From assembly GCA_034766995.1 (NCBI GenBank), contig CM068316.1, positions 27,316,606 through 27,380,605 of the forward strand: DNA of 64,000 nt, read 5' to 3'. Shown here one piece after another: positions 43,246 to 58,146 of the stretch; position 1 is the stretch's first letter, and each line of letters opens with the position of its first letter. Source of the stretch: Acanthacorydalis orientalis. Its lineage: Eukaryota; Arthropoda; Insecta; Megaloptera; Corydalidae. The notes beneath the pieces are model-generated. The model did not search any database, had not been told where the DNA came from, and saw only the letters and a list, made by a program, of their open reading frames with translations. The translations under genes were made by a program, and so were the position numbers.

Positions 43246-43785
43246 TTAGGTTGGTAGAAAAATAATTGCGGTTTATGACATTCATATTTATATAGATTTT
43301 TTAATTTAAGTGATTTTAACTGGTTCAGAACTGTTGGATGACAAATTCCTAACTTTTATGCAAGCTATCGAATTGTTGTGCGAGGTTCTGATTCAGCTAA
43401 CACCTTCATTTGATCGTCATGAACAGAAGAATGAAGCTTGCGACCTTCATCTTTAAGGCTCTCGTCCCCAGCATGACATTTTTAGAACCACCATTGCACT
43501 GTACGTTACCAAAAGCATCGTTTTCGAACAGTTTCTCCTGGTTTACTACACGTTTTCAACTTATACAAAAAATACTCTTATTTATTTTTTCCATATTTAA
43601 TTCAACAGCGCAATTTGAAGCACAATTAATAATAAAACCAAAGACTATATTACCAAAATACAGACCGAGAAATGAACTCTAAGATGATACTAACATAAAC
43701 ACAATTAAACGGACATATTTATTGAAAAATATTAAGGTTAGAATTCAGAAAACAAAAACCGCAATTATTTTCCTACCAACCCAAT
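43246..43785 (-). mobile_element. Helix-only mariner derivative, copy 3 (minus)
   Basis: 540 bp with both ends: ttaggttggtagaaaaataa then ttgcggttt at the left and, on the minus strand, ttgggttggtaggaaaataa then ttgcggttt at the right. The minus strand encodes a transposase start and second-helix piece (AELNAxVLDYQMKVL, ESEPRTTIR, LHKS-type fragments) with frameshifts. The interior shows direct fusion of N-terminal pieces, and no DDE domain exists. Confidence 0.8.
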
Positions 43786-44138
43786 AGGTTGCTTATTAGA
43801 GTTTTAAGGCGCTTCGACAATTAGGGTCATTAGCGTACGTTTTGTTAATAATTCTTAAACGTAAATTAAGAATAAATTAACTTTTCAAATATGGATAGTG
43901 CGAGTATATCATGCTGTATAAATTATTTGAAAAGTAATGTCCACAGATTTTGATACTAAATATATCAATTTTTACAAAAATGAGCAAGCAGTATAATTAT
44001 GTGTACTAAAAATATTGAAAAATTAATAATGTATAAAACAGAGCATAAACAATATTAATTATAATATAAAAATACTAATACGATGTACAATTAAATATTA
44101 TTTTATTTTGTATATATGAAGCATTTGAGTACTATATT

Positions 44139-44178
44139 TAAATATGTATATACATATAATATATATATATATATATAC

Positions 44179-44240
<62 letters not shown>

Positions 44241-44256
44241 ATATATATGTATGTAA

Positions 44257-44326
<70 letters not shown>
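44139..44326. repeat. Long (TA)n microsatellite
   Basis: About 185 bp of TA with TACATAATA and TATGTATG variants. Confidence 0.97.
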
Positions 44327-44327
<1 letters not shown>

Positions 44328-44739
44328 CATATTTAAACTTATTTCGTGGATAAAATAACTTTTATTTCACATAAAAATAAGAATTAAGTAATTAAATATG
44401 AATTAAACATTTAAGATCATATTTCATGAAACTCCATTATTATTTCAGACATAAAAATACATAAAGATTTTATACGAAAGTTTTCTAATACAGTTTTATA
44501 GCTTTACGAGTTGACCACTGGTAATATTTTTCACGAGATTCCTCTTGTGTAACATTGTGGAAAAATTATGGTATTCATTGAAAGAAGTCGCCTCGAGAGA
44601 TTTTATGCTATACGTATTTTTAGCTATCGCCTCCATCGACATTCTTGTAATTTTTAAGTTACGTTTATACTGGTCTCAAATATTAATTTGATTTCTTTAT
44701 AGCTGTTCACACATGTACAATACACATAAATATACACAC

Positions 44740-44778
<39 letters not shown>

Positions 44779-45383
44779 AATACGAATTTTTAAAGAATAC
44801 TTTTTAATAAATAATGTATAATAACTCAACAAAATACAAATAATGCATATACGAGTTTATTTTACTCTTTAATTTTATCATCTTGTGACTTATGAAGAAC
44901 ATTTATATCTAAATTCAATACAAAAACGTTTATGTAGAAATATTTTCTTGTCATATATGATTTTCCAAACCCAAGAATAATTAAATCAAATGAAAACAAC
45001 CCAATTTTCATAAAATAATAGACATATGTAGATAGCGCTTCAAATATTTTATATTCATAAATGACTTACTTAATAATTTTGACACTGTTCCCGGTTGGAG
45101 TTGTGGCAAATAAAATCTGATTTTTTAAATAATATTCTATAAATAGAAAATTATCATTAATAATTTTTTTCTAAGCATGTATCGAACAGGTATATGCTGA
45201 CCCAAAATCGTGATAAACAAAAATCAATATTTTTTCACCATGACTTCATTTATGAAAATGAATCAAACGAAAATACAAAAAAAATTTTACGTAATTAAAA
45301 ATGTTTTTTATAAAACTCTGGACAATATGTCACCTTTAAATACTTCTTATCTGCATTATTTTAAATTGGGAGTGAATTGTATG

Positions 45384-45460
<77 letters not shown>

Positions 45461-45649
45461 AAAATTATTCACAAAAAACTATAACGTTGCAAAAAATAAT
45501 TTGTCTGCTATGTTTTTATAGACATACTAAAATATATATTTAAAACGACTACGTTGCGATATATCTCTGATATATTTATATAGACATAATGTTTTTAAAA
45601 AACATGTTTATAGTTTCATCGGTTCATGTACAGGCTTATAACTGATAAG
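44327..45649. other. AT-rich stretch with TA arrays
   Basis: TA arrays at 44742-44777 and 45391-45456. 44480-44680 is slightly less AT-rich but shows no conserved motif. The 103-codon frame 45210-45521 runs into a TA array and is not recognised. Confidence 0.45.
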
Positions 45650-45710
45650 TGGGCGAGCGCAGCGAACCGGCAGTTGGTGAGCGCAGTGAACAGAGGGCGA
45701 AGCCCCCTAG
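45640..45710 (+). mobile_element. Helitron-like 3' terminus, copy 2
   Basis: G+C-rich terminal zone gggcgagcgcagcgaaccgg, then gtgagcgcagtgaacagagg, ending gggcgaagcccccTAG: a short hairpin (gggc-gaa-gccc) followed by CTAG. This resembles Helitron 3' ends. The upstream part is not recognisable and the base after CTAG is C rather than T. The word gcgagc(g/a)(c/t)agcgaa recurs in the copy ending at 61344. Confidence 0.5.
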
Positions 45711-45745
45711 CACATATATGTATATGTATGTATGTACATACATAT

Positions 45746-45800
<55 letters not shown>
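45711..45800. repeat. (TATG)n/(TA)n microsatellite
   Basis: Mixed TATG/TACA units then about 45 bp of TA. Confidence 0.93.
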
Positions 45801-45801
<1 letters not shown>

Positions 45802-47660
45802 TAAAAGATATGATACTTTTCTATAAAAATGATAATACATAAAATCAACACAGCACACAAACTTTACTGAGAGAAAACTTCAAAGAACGTCGCACATCGT
45901 TACCGGACTCGACGTAGCTTCAACTACACAAATATTAAAATATAATACTACACAAGGAATATAACAAGCAGGTAGCATACAGTAAAAATATTTCATATCA
46001 AAACAACGAACAGTTCATGGAATAAAAAAACATCAGACATCATTCTACAGCCCAACAATATGAAACCTTTCTGAAATAAATCACAATATATAACATGAAG
46101 AGACTCGTGGACAGAAAACGCACCCATTTTGTAGAAAGACAGACGTTGTTTTATAAGGATAACACGCGAATATATACAGAAAATAATATTGTATGTAATG
46201 AAAAAAAACTAATCTATATGTTAAATTAATGAAAATTATTACATATGAAATTAATAAAAAAATATGTACAAATATATGTAGTCAGAATAGCGTACAATTA
46301 AATTTAAAAAGAATACTCAAGAAAAATAATTTATTAATATTTTATTTCATACATTTTTCTTTATATTGAAAAAGATTAATTTGGACTAAATTAACTATCT
46401 GCAAATTGTTAACACAACGAAATAATTTGATAATTCTTGGATCTGCTTGCAATTCGCTAATGAAACGCACCCAAACATAATATTTTTAAAGATTTTTGTA
46501 GATGTTGTTTTTTGTAGATGTTTTAAAGATAGATGATGAAAAATTATTTTTTTTCAACAAGAAACGAAAAAGATTCTTATCGAAACCGAATTGAAACTCC
46601 AATACCGCAATCTAATGTCGATTTGTATCTAAAGATGGTCACAAGCAATATTGGATAGGACTGGAAGGAACTTATGTAATATAAGTTCTTGATAAGCAAT
46701 AAAATTTTATTGTAATTTAGATACATATTTTTTATAAATATTCTATTAAGAACATTTTACAAATATTAAAAAGATGTACATAATGTGTTGTAATGATGTT
46801 TTTATATATGTACATCATGTAAACAAATCAAGACAACATAAGATCACCTGATATATTTATGCTTTTCCAGCAAAAGTTGTTACAACTGAATTCGAATACT
46901 TTAATCAACAGGCATGTGCGCCTGGTATTGCTCTTTTGAATTACTGTTTAATCTCTCATTGCTTCAAAATAACATGAACACGGGGGTCTTATTATGGAAC
47001 ATTGAAGATTTTTGTTTACAAATTTAAATTTAAAATGTACTTATTTTTGAAGAACTTTCATTGTTTAAAAGTATTGTTAAATATTTCTTTAATAACAAAT
47101 TACTAATTTAAAAGAAAATTTTATTGTCTTCTGAATAACTGATCTTTATGTTTTCATATAAGTATAATTAGAGATTAGAAGTACTTTAATTTAGATTATA
47201 ATATATTCAACATTACTCATCAGTTAAATTCAGTTTTAGTTCAGTAATAATGGATTCAGTTTGATATTTTTATATGAATATAACTGATATAAATAAGTCA
47301 CAATAATAGTAATATTTCTGCTGTTTAAAAATAAGATATATATGGTGACAGAGATTTACTTTAAAACAAAGTATTACTTTGCTGAGACATTTGCTGAAGA
47401 AACATACAAAGAGACAAACTATTCTAGGCTCTTACGCCTATATTGAAAATAGAAAACAATTATTCTTTGATTTAATTTTGTAATCGTGGTTACGATTGTT
47501 AAAATTAAGTAGATCACAGATTTTAAATAAAAAATGTAAATTTTAACATTTCAGAAAAGATTCCAAAAATCATAAAATTACACCAAGTGTTACACTTGAA
47601 AATATGTATATTAAACAAATATATGGATTTTGTTTATAAATTTATCTGTCTATTAAAAAA
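45801..47660. other. AT-rich non-coding stretch
   Basis: No recognisable frame, repeat or transposon end. Confidence 0.5.
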
Positions 47661-47663
47661 TAA

Positions 47664-47667
47664 TTAA
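47664..47667. repeat. TTAA target duplication, left
   Basis: TTAA, repeated at 48366-48369. Confidence 0.65.
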
Positions 47668-48365
47668 GAGCCTTGCATAAGTTTGAAATCGTGGACAAAT
47701 TGATTTTTTTTGCATATTTTTAAAAATTAAAGTCTTAAGTTTCATTATAAAAAAGAATTTTATAAAAATTGCAAGAATTTCCTGGGATACAGCGAATTTA
47801 GTGGAGGCGGTTCGCAACGGAACAGGGCTTAGCCCAAGCGCGTCGTTCGTTTTTTTCGAAACTACACTTTTCAAAACGGTGCACATCATATCTAAAAACT
47901 ATTCATCCGATTCGCTTGAAATTTTGAACATTGTTTATAATCGTATCGAGTGATCGGATGATTCTTTGATATTCTTTTTCATTTGTTAAAAATAAATAAT
48001 TATGTGAGTCAAAAATCGACCTTTTTCTCAAACGGATCTCATGTTTGCAATTTTCATAATTTCAAAAATTATCCAGTTATATCAGAGTTATTACCTTATA
48101 CTATAAGTACATTATTTTGATTTTTGTATCATCAATGCAATTGCTGAAATCATGTCCACCGATCGGCCATGCAGCCGATGCAGTCCTTTAATTTATATGT
48201 AATATCTTCATAGCTTGTAAAATTTTTCCAATAAAAAAATTAAGACAGCTTGTTCAGAACCTGTATTTAATGTGTACAAAATTTCAAACCTATTACACTA
48301 ATACCAATGACAAAAAAATTATCAAATTCGTACTACTTTTCGAACGGCACATTTATGCAAACCCC
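47668..48365 (-). mobile_element. TTAA-flanked non-autonomous element, copy 2
   Basis: 698 bp, inverse orientation to copy 1 (31649-32352). Left gagccttgcataagtttg; right on the minus strand ggggtttgcataaatgtgc. Exact TTAA on both sides. Interior words shared with copy 1 after inversion: cttaa(g/a)tttcattat, gggcttagcccaagcg and its complement, cattttcatttgttaa-type tracts, cggccatgcag(c/a). Non-coding. The 78-codon minus frame at 47653-47889 is a by-product of the terminal region. Confidence 0.78.
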
Positions 48366-48369
48366 TTAA
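48366..48369. repeat. TTAA target duplication, right
   Basis: TTAA, matching 47664-47667. Confidence 0.65.
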
Positions 48370-49477
48370 GGAAAAGTAATTGATGTTGATTAATCTCATG
48401 ATTTATATTTATTTTTTTAAAAGAGACAGGTCAAAAATTAACTAACTCTATTAAAAATCGACTGTTCTTCTTTTTAAATTTATATTTTATAAAAAAAAAT
48501 ATAAATTATATTGAATAATATAAAAATTATACTTAGTTGAAGGTGGTGGTTTTATTATTTTCTGGTTTATAGTACACAGTTTAAATATGGTTTCAAATTT
48601 ATCCACAGATATTAGAATAATCACAATCACAAGTACGATTTGATATTTATGATACTTCGAAATATTGGTAGTATTGACTATCTAGAAATAATAAATAATT
48701 GTTATTTATTTTGTAAAAATAGAAGTACTACCCAAATATGTGATTTTATAAAATGAAAACATTTTTAATAATTTTACACTATCGATTAAATGTGGTGGTG
48801 AGTTTGTAACAAATAAAATAAATAATTGATGACTTAGAATTATTCCAATTTTTGTCGACAGAATATATAAAATAATCATATAATTAAAATAAAAACATAA
48901 TTTGTACAATACAAACACGTTGAATTTTTAGTTTATATCAGATATTTTATATTCTACTATAACATATTTCTATATTTGTTGTGTTTGTAGTAATAACTTA
49001 GACAAAATACTTTTCTTCAAATAGCGTTATTTTTAAAAAACAAGCACTAAATAGTTCTACATTTTGTTATTCAAAAAATTTTAATTGCATCAAAATGTAA
49101 ATATTCTATATATGTTCCTACAGTAAAGAAACGTAGAATAGAATGTATAAAGCGTTCGTTTCTATTCGATTTTAATAGTAAAAAAACGTTAAAAGTAAAA
49201 AATTTAAAATAAGAATTTTATAAAAATAATGAAATAAGTTTCAAGTAAATATTAGATACAAGGTTTCTTCTTAATAAATACTTGCAAAAATGATATATTT
49301 ATAGTATTAAGTTTATTATTACTTTTACATTATCTTGTACATAGTTACACATAATAGGTATGGAAATAAATCAATAAAATTCCTTTTTTTTGTTATTATA
49401 CGTACGATTTATGCAAAGAAAATGCACAAAATAAAAATAAGAAAGTATTCAGACATGACGTTGTATATTATACATGC

Positions 49478-49478
<1 letters not shown>

Positions 49479-49540
<62 letters not shown>
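49479..49540. repeat. (TA)n microsatellite
   Basis: About 60 bp of TA. Confidence 0.95.
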
Positions 49541-49544
<4 letters not shown>

Positions 49545-49736
49545 ATTTATAGTCTTCGTGAAAATAGGGCAATGAAATTCCTGTTTTTGTATTATTATTT
49601 GCATGGTTTCTGCCAACAAAAAGCACACCGAAAAGATAAAAAAACATTTGTAGACATATACTAAGAAGAATTATTATTATATGCATAGATTTTGTCAAAA
49701 TATGACTGCACATATTATACACACCTATAAATGTAC

Positions 49737-49739
<3 letters not shown>

Positions 49740-49813
<74 letters not shown>

Positions 49814-49832
49814 GAAAGAGAGAGAGAGAGAG
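49740..49832. repeat. (TA)n(GA)n compound microsatellite
   Basis: About 75 bp of TA followed by a (GA)8-like run. Confidence 0.95.
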
Positions 49833-51292
49833 GCAAATTCAAATTTATTTTATATTCTTTTTCATATAATAGTAATTAATGAGACGGTTACAAAATATTA
49901 AAGTTGTATAATAATTTACATACACAAGTACATATAATTATTAACTAAATATACGTTTTTGTGAAGAAGTTAGAAAAAAGATTAAAAATAAGTGTTACAC
50001 TATTAATTTTTTAACTATTGATTTATTTTATGTCTACTGAAATTGGAAAATTATACTACGAAAAAAATTCAAAATGAGAAAAATGTTCGACATATTAAAG
50101 TTTGCTATGCAATAAAATAAATGTATAGCACGACAGTGAAAATACAGATTTTTTTAATTTTTTAAAAATAACTTCCATTACGTCACTTTTAATAATTTAA
50201 GAGTATTTGGTGTATGTTTATATACTCTATGCCCTACAATTCTCTACGCCCTACAATGTGTGATTGTTTAATTTTACTTAAATTGTCCCACTCCCTTGAA
50301 AATAATTTAATTTCATACTACACAAAATAAAAGCTTTATGATAATGATTTTTAAAACAATATCGCGTGTGTAGATGTGTTATCATATTAATATTATAGTT
50401 TCATAATTGTATGTAACGAAGAAAGGAAAGAAGACTTGAAATTAATGTCTACAAAGAGATTTTTTTATAGTAATCATTATAAATACTTTCAATTATCTGT
50501 TATGACTATAAAAAATGAAAATCGGAATCGTTATTGAACTAAATTTTAATATAGTTTAGTAATGAAACACAATTCCAATTGAAATTAAAATCGATAATTT
50601 AAAGAGTATTAGAGTAAGAGTATCGATAATTTTAATAGTAGGCTGTTTTCATGAAAGAAAAAATTATTATACGGTCAACAGATAGAAATTCGGAAACTAA
50701 AGGTAAGTGAGTAAATACCTCACTAGTCCGTAGATACAAATTAAGAGAAATAATTATTCTCCATGTGTTAATGATAATCTTTTACTGTAAATAGTTCTAG
50801 CATCCGTAGTGTGCAATTATGATACATTTCATTTTTTAAAAAATATTACAATTACTTTTTAACAACAAACTGTACACACTGCTAAAATGAAATTGTATAA
50901 AAAATATATTTTTCAGATTCTACAGAATTCCACCAATCCATATGATGCATTCCACCATGCATCGATGACACCGCTATTTCATTTGAATTAATAGTACTTT
51001 TTTTATCTAAATATTATAAAATTTTAATTGATATAAATAAATATTGACAATTAATTTTCGTTTTTATTACGTGAATTATAAAATAAATATGAAAATTTTC
51101 ATAAAACTAATAATTCGTATATGACAATTAATGGTTTTTTAACAATTATTCTGCAAATTAAAGAATTTTATACATAAATACGAAACAAGAAATTGCATCC
51201 ATTTGCAAATTAATTCCATAAGTTGATATAGTTTTGGCTGGTTAGAGAATATCGAAAAGTAGCGACATCTCACTAGTATAATAAGTTAAATA

Positions 51293-51815
51293 TTAGGTTG
51301 GTTCGAAAATAATTGTGGTTTTTGTTTTCTGAATTCTAACCTTAATGTTTTTTTCAATTAAAAAGTTATTTCATCGTGTTCATGTTAATATCATTTTAAA
51401 GTGCAATTTTCGGTCGGTATTCTAGTACCATCGACTTTGGTTCTGTTACTAATTTTGCTTTAAGTTGGGCTGTTGAATTAAAAACAGAAAAAAAAGGAAA
51501 TAAGCGGATTTTATTGTACAAGTTCAAAACGGGTTGTGAAAGAGCAGAAAGATCGTATGGTGCAATGATGGTTCCAAAATTTTCATGCTGAGAATGAGAG
51601 TTTGAATATGATGAAGGTCCCGGGCGTTCTTCTTCAGTCCATAACGACCAAGTGAAGGCGTTAGTTGAATCATAACCACGCATAACTATTCGAAATCTTG
51701 CACAAAAGTTAGGCATTCGTCGTCCAATAGTTCTGAACCACTTAAAATCACTTAAATTAAAAAAATTATATGAATTTGATGATCATTCACCGCAATTATT
51801 TTTCTACCAACGTAA
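51293..51815 (+). mobile_element. Helix-only mariner derivative, copy 4 (plus)
   Basis: 523 bp. Left ttaggttggttcgaaaataa; right on the minus strand ttacgttggtagaaaaataa. The plus strand starts ELKTEKKEISGFYCTSS and continues with ERSYGAMMVPKF..., GHNDQVKALVES*PRITIRNLAQKLGI, RRPIVLNHLK: the N-terminus joined to the second helix-turn-helix. No catalytic residues. Several stops. Confidence 0.8.
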
Positions 51816-53951
<2,136 letters not shown>

Positions 53952-53998
<47 letters not shown>

Positions 53999-54017
53999 GT
54001 ATATATATATATATATT
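53952..54017. repeat. (TA)n microsatellite, right flank of mariner
   Basis: TA array with one ATGTATA slip. Confidence 0.95.
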
Positions 54018-54309
54018 ATAACAAAACTTTCTTAACATTGTAATATGCAAGTATTACTAACTTATTAAAACTTGTACTGTATGATAGAATAGACATTTTT
54101 TAAGAGTATTATACACGTGTATCATATAAATGCAATATAACTTTAAAGTTTCTCTTATGTCATAAAAGTACTTTTATCGATTTATAATTATGTGAAGTTT
54201 CGTTTTATACATATACATGATGACATAAGTTTATATGATGGGCGTGACTTGAAAGTATTCTAGAATTTATACTTGCATGAATACATAAAACACATACATA
54301 CTCATACCA

Positions 54310-54310
54310 A

Positions 54311-54367
<57 letters not shown>

Positions 54368-54398
54368 ATATATATATATGTATATATATATATGTATA

Positions 54399-54442
<44 letters not shown>

Positions 54443-54460
54443 CATACATACATATACATA
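54310..54460. repeat. (TA)n/(TATG)n microsatellite
   Basis: About 150 bp of TA with several TG insertions and terminal CATA units, ending at MITE copy 4. Confidence 0.96.
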
Positions 54461-54597
54461 GGTGAATAAATTTAGGCTTTCACATGAAAGTATTAAAAAA
54501 AATCACAAAAAAATCATCATGAACATGGTTTTTTTAATTTTTGCGATTTTTTTTAATACATTCATATGGAAATAATTAAATAACTAAATTGAATCAA
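54461..54597. mobile_element. Palindromic MITE, copy 4
   Basis: 137 bp. Left ggtgaataaatttaggcttt then cacatgaaagtattaaaaaa; right on the minus strand ttgattcaatttagttattt and, further in, catatgaatgtattaaaaaa. Symmetric around catcatgaacatgg. Confidence 0.75.
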
Positions 54598-54957
54598 TAT
54601 ATGTATAAGTATATATGTGTGTATGTTTGTGTCTATGTATTTCAAAAATTTACTAAATTGTGTATGTAGATCTAAAATTAAGTTAAAATATATAATATTC
54701 CTTTTCACGAATTGTAATATTTTTTTGAATATTTTCCAGTTATCAGATTTCCCCGTAAAACATTTCTTGTAAGTGTAAAACATTCCCAATTTTTTGTACT
54801 TTTCAAGTCACTTAGCTTTGACTTGATGGTTTTTGTACTCTTAATTTATTTTGTTCATTTTATATATATAAGAAAATGAAAAAATTACCAAAAGAAAACG
54901 GGAAAACAAAATGCACGGAAGAGCTCAAGACGTTTAATATTATAATACGGGCAATAT

Positions 54958-55000
<43 letters not shown>

Positions 55001-55233
55001 GAAGTACATTCCGAACGTCAAATAGTAAAATAATAGTCAAAAATGATAAAAGTTTAAATGAATTAAATGTATGTTTAGCTTATTAAGAAACTTTACAGGA
55101 AAAAATATAGCACCTCTCAGAATATTTGAACACAAAAAATGAGGGAAGAGAAGAATGTAAGCATATAGAAATGTTATCAATTTTTAGAACATGGTGTTAA
55201 TAAGCAACTTTATAATTATACGTCTGTAATAAA

Positions 55234-55280
<47 letters not shown>

Positions 55281-55453
55281 AAATATATATAATCAATTTC
55301 TAATAGAGCTGTGATCGAGGAATTAAAATGTGTTATGCCAAATTAAAGTGTAAAAGCTATCAATTGAGCTTATTAAGTCCTGCTGTCCATGTATTGTATT
55401 TTGCGTTTTTAGGTTAATATTAAATTACTGCAATTTTAATATATATTCAGCAA
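54598..55453. other. AT-rich stretch with TA arrays
   Basis: TA arrays at 54959-54999 and 55239-55290. No coding signal recognised. Confidence 0.5.
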
Positions 55454-55759
55454 TTGGATCGTATATCAGACAGGTTTTCAAAAAGCTTTAAAGTTTTCAT
55501 ATTTTTAATAAAAAATATGGTAATAAATATGCAAATAAATGGAAATAAGAAAATTGGTAAATATGTATTTTGCAACAGAACTTTTAACATTCACGTAAGC
55601 AATCCTAAAAAAATTGACACAATTTTAGAATGCTTTAGAAAACAAACTCGTAAAAGAACTAAAAGTTTCTATAAAATCCGTCTTCGAAAACTTCCAGACA
55701 TTCGTGACCTTTCTAGAAAATACAGATTTGTCAGGTTCTATGAAAAAAGTTCCAACTAG
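55454..55759 (+). CDS. Unrecognised 101-codon ORF
   Basis: I do not recognise this protein. It is basic, with MDRISDRFSKSFKVFIFLIK at the start and KQTRKRTKSFYKIRLRKLPD and RKYRFVRFYEKSSN at the end. A possible splice acceptor (atatattcag) lies at 55442-55451 directly upstream and keeps the frame open as QLDRIS..., so it might be a terminal exon; equally it may be a chance frame. Lower A+T than its flanks at 55660-55750. No upstream partner exon was found. Confidence 0.2.
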   Translation: MDRISDRFSKSFKVFIFLIKNMVINMQINGNKKIGKYVFCNRTFNIHVSNPKKIDTILECFRKQTRKRTKSFYKIRLRKLPDIRDLSRKYRFVRFYEKSSN

Positions 55760-56535
55760 ATTATATAAGCATTTAGTCTAACGAGTTGAGTAATTTGTCA
55801 ACCATCGAGGGTCGTACATAATCAAAGAAATAAACTCAGATAGATATAAGAAAATTATAAACTAAAAAGTATAAAATTATAGTATGCATAAAGTGGTAAA
55901 CACTATTTTTTAAAAAATTATAAATTTTTCCATATAATTATATATAAAAAATTAAATTTCGGTTTACTAAATGTGTCTATATTATTTCTCCTTCTTTGGT
56001 CATACTTCCCAGTATGTAAAAATACATTTTGCATATTTTTCATACCTTGAATTTTCCAAATATACCGGTTTTATTTACATTTTGTCGATAACCGTGAGGC
56101 GAAAGTTTTCAATAGCATCTAAAAAATAAGTATCTCAATATATAGGTTTTAAACGAAGTGATAAAAAAATGAACTCAGTAGTGGAAATTTGTAATTAATG
56201 TAGAAATGTGTCTGTATACACCGTATATCTAGACGTAAAGGCGCCTATTTAACATCAAAAAATTGGTTGTAATTTTCGGATGCATCTTATACAGCAGGGA
56301 TAAAAATTATGAGTTCAAAAATTAGGATGTGAGGAAAGCGACTCTCTTAAGTAGCAAGAAAATAGGGAAATAAACATTTTATTACCTTGTGTACCTTTAA
56401 GACTTCACATTTAAAAATCTAACTACTAAAATTATTTTATTATTATCATACGTCTCATATCACCAGTATACGAAAACTTAAATTCGACTGAGTCTTATGC
56501 GTTCTATACGCCGAGATGTACGGTGTGTACATATA
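55760..56535. other. AT-rich non-coding stretch
   Basis: Nothing recognised. Confidence 0.45.
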
Positions 56536-57841
56536 TTATGTTGGTGCAAAAATAATTGCGGTCTTTAAGTATCGAGTATAAAGACGTATATATCAGTTAA
56601 AAATTACTTAAATAAAAATTAAAACAACTCAATTAAAAATTTAATTAAATATTTGATAATCAAAATAAAGATCATTTGCCTACACACATTTCTCCCAACA
56701 AGAAACAAGTTTGTTTATTCCTACAAGAGTTATCAGTACAAAGAGTCCTGAAATTAATGAATTCATCGAAACAGCTTCGAGCTGATGCTTGATCTTTGAA
56801 AACCTTCTCTCGTAGGAAATTACTCGAATGTTTAAGAAAATGACAATCCGTCAGAGACAGGTCCCGAGAATAAGGTGGGTAAGGTCAGGTTTCATAACCC
56901 AGTTCATTTAATTTTTTTAAAGTCATTTGTGAGACGTTTGTTGTCATGAAGAAGAACTGGCTAGTACTGGCTGTAAACGATGCATCTAATCATGCATTTT
57001 TTTCAATTTCTTGACAATATTTTTCTACTCTTATTGTTTCACCAGGACTTAAGAAATAGAAGTGAATAATGCCGTTTGCCGGCCACCAAACAATGACCAT
57101 TATCTTGTTTTCATGAAGCTTCGATTTAGGAAACTGTTTCGGTGCTTCTCCTCAATCTAACCACTATGATGAACGTTTTAGATTGTTGTAGAGAATCCAC
57201 TTTTCATCACGTGCGACAATGTGACTAAAAAAGGGATCATTTTTGATACGCAAAACAAGCGCAAACTAGACTTCGTATCACCGAATTGTTTTATGTTTGT
57301 TTGTTCATACGGCACCCATTTATTCAGATTTTTTGTTTTTTCAATTAGGTTCAAATATCGAACAACTATTAAATGATCAACATTGAGTTCTTCTGCCACC
57401 TCTCGAGTTGTTTTACGTGGGTCCGCTTCAATAATGGTTCTTAAATCATTATTGTCTGCATCTGAAGGACCTCCACGACTCTCCTCATCATCAAGGCTTT
57501 CTTTCCATTACAACATTTTTGGAACCATGGTGAGCTTTACGATCACTACTTAAGTCTTTGCCAAAAACAAATTAGATATTTCGAGCTGTTTCTATTTCCT
57601 TAAGTCCCAATTTAAAGTCATACAACAAAATCGCGCGAATTTTCTTTTTTTATATAACTAATTTAAGAGGTTATATCTAACAATACTAAAAAATGAAAAG
57701 AAGAGAAATAAGTAGAAATCAGTAGTGTTAATTTCATTGTTTACAATGATATATTACATAACTATAACAAAAGATAACGGTAACTAGAAAAATCGGCACC
57801 AAACTTTAAATGATAAAAACCGCAATTATTTTTGCACCAAC

Positions 57842-57845
<4 letters not shown>
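56536..57845 (-). mobile_element. Hsmar1-like mariner, full length, decayed
   Basis: 1310 bp. Right end on the minus strand: ttaggttggtgcaaaaataa then ttgcggttttta; left end: ttatgttggtgcaaaaataa then ttgcggtcttta. These match the known Hsmar1-type mariner terminus (TTAGGTTGGTGCAAAAGTAA). The size equals an intact mariner. The helix-only copies in this window have very similar ends (ttaggttggtagaaaaataa), so this lineage or a close relative may be their source. TA follows on the right. Confidence 0.92.
56745..57640 (-). pseudogene. Hsmar1-like mariner transposase, decayed
   Basis: Minus strand: KKIRAILLYDFKLGLKEIET (start region), then out of frame SDADNNDLRTIIEADPRKTT, REVAEELNVDHLIVVRYL (second helix region, frame 57399-57178), NKWVPYEQTN, then LFCVSKMIPFLVTLSHVMKS where the first catalytic block LYDNxKRS should follow, EAPKQFPKSKLHENKIMVIV, WWPANGIIHFYFLSPGETIR. 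The second catalytic box is scrambled (SQFFFMTTNVSQ) and the third is missing or destroyed. Many stops. Confidence 0.82.
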
Positions 57846-57905
<60 letters not shown>

Positions 57906-57906
57906 C

Positions 57907-57952
<46 letters not shown>
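57846..57952. repeat. (TA)n/(TATACA)n microsatellite
   Basis: About 107 bp of TA with a central (ACATAT)4 block, starting at the mariner terminus. Confidence 0.96.
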
Positions 57953-57954
<2 letters not shown>

Positions 57955-58115
57955 CAATTGAATAATAGATGGACTAAAGATTTTGAATACAATTTTAAAT
58001 AAAATATTATATTTTTACAAAAGTGATACAAAATAATTATACTTTTTAATTACTAGATACATTTTCTCAATATTGGTACAGTATATGAAAGTAAATATTT
58101 TATAAATATTACAAG

Positions 58116-58146
<31 letters not shown>

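Larger units (their letters stand above)
48370..51292. other. AT-rich stretch with two TA arrays
   Basis: Holds TA arrays at 49479-49540 and 49740-49832 (the latter ending in (GA)n). No conserved coding or transposon signal recognised. Confidence 0.5.

Noticed and set aside
44480..44680. Possible further GnT-IV exon in a less AT-rich patch
   Set aside because: All six frames were considered; none resembles the GT54 domain and no splice pair was convincing.
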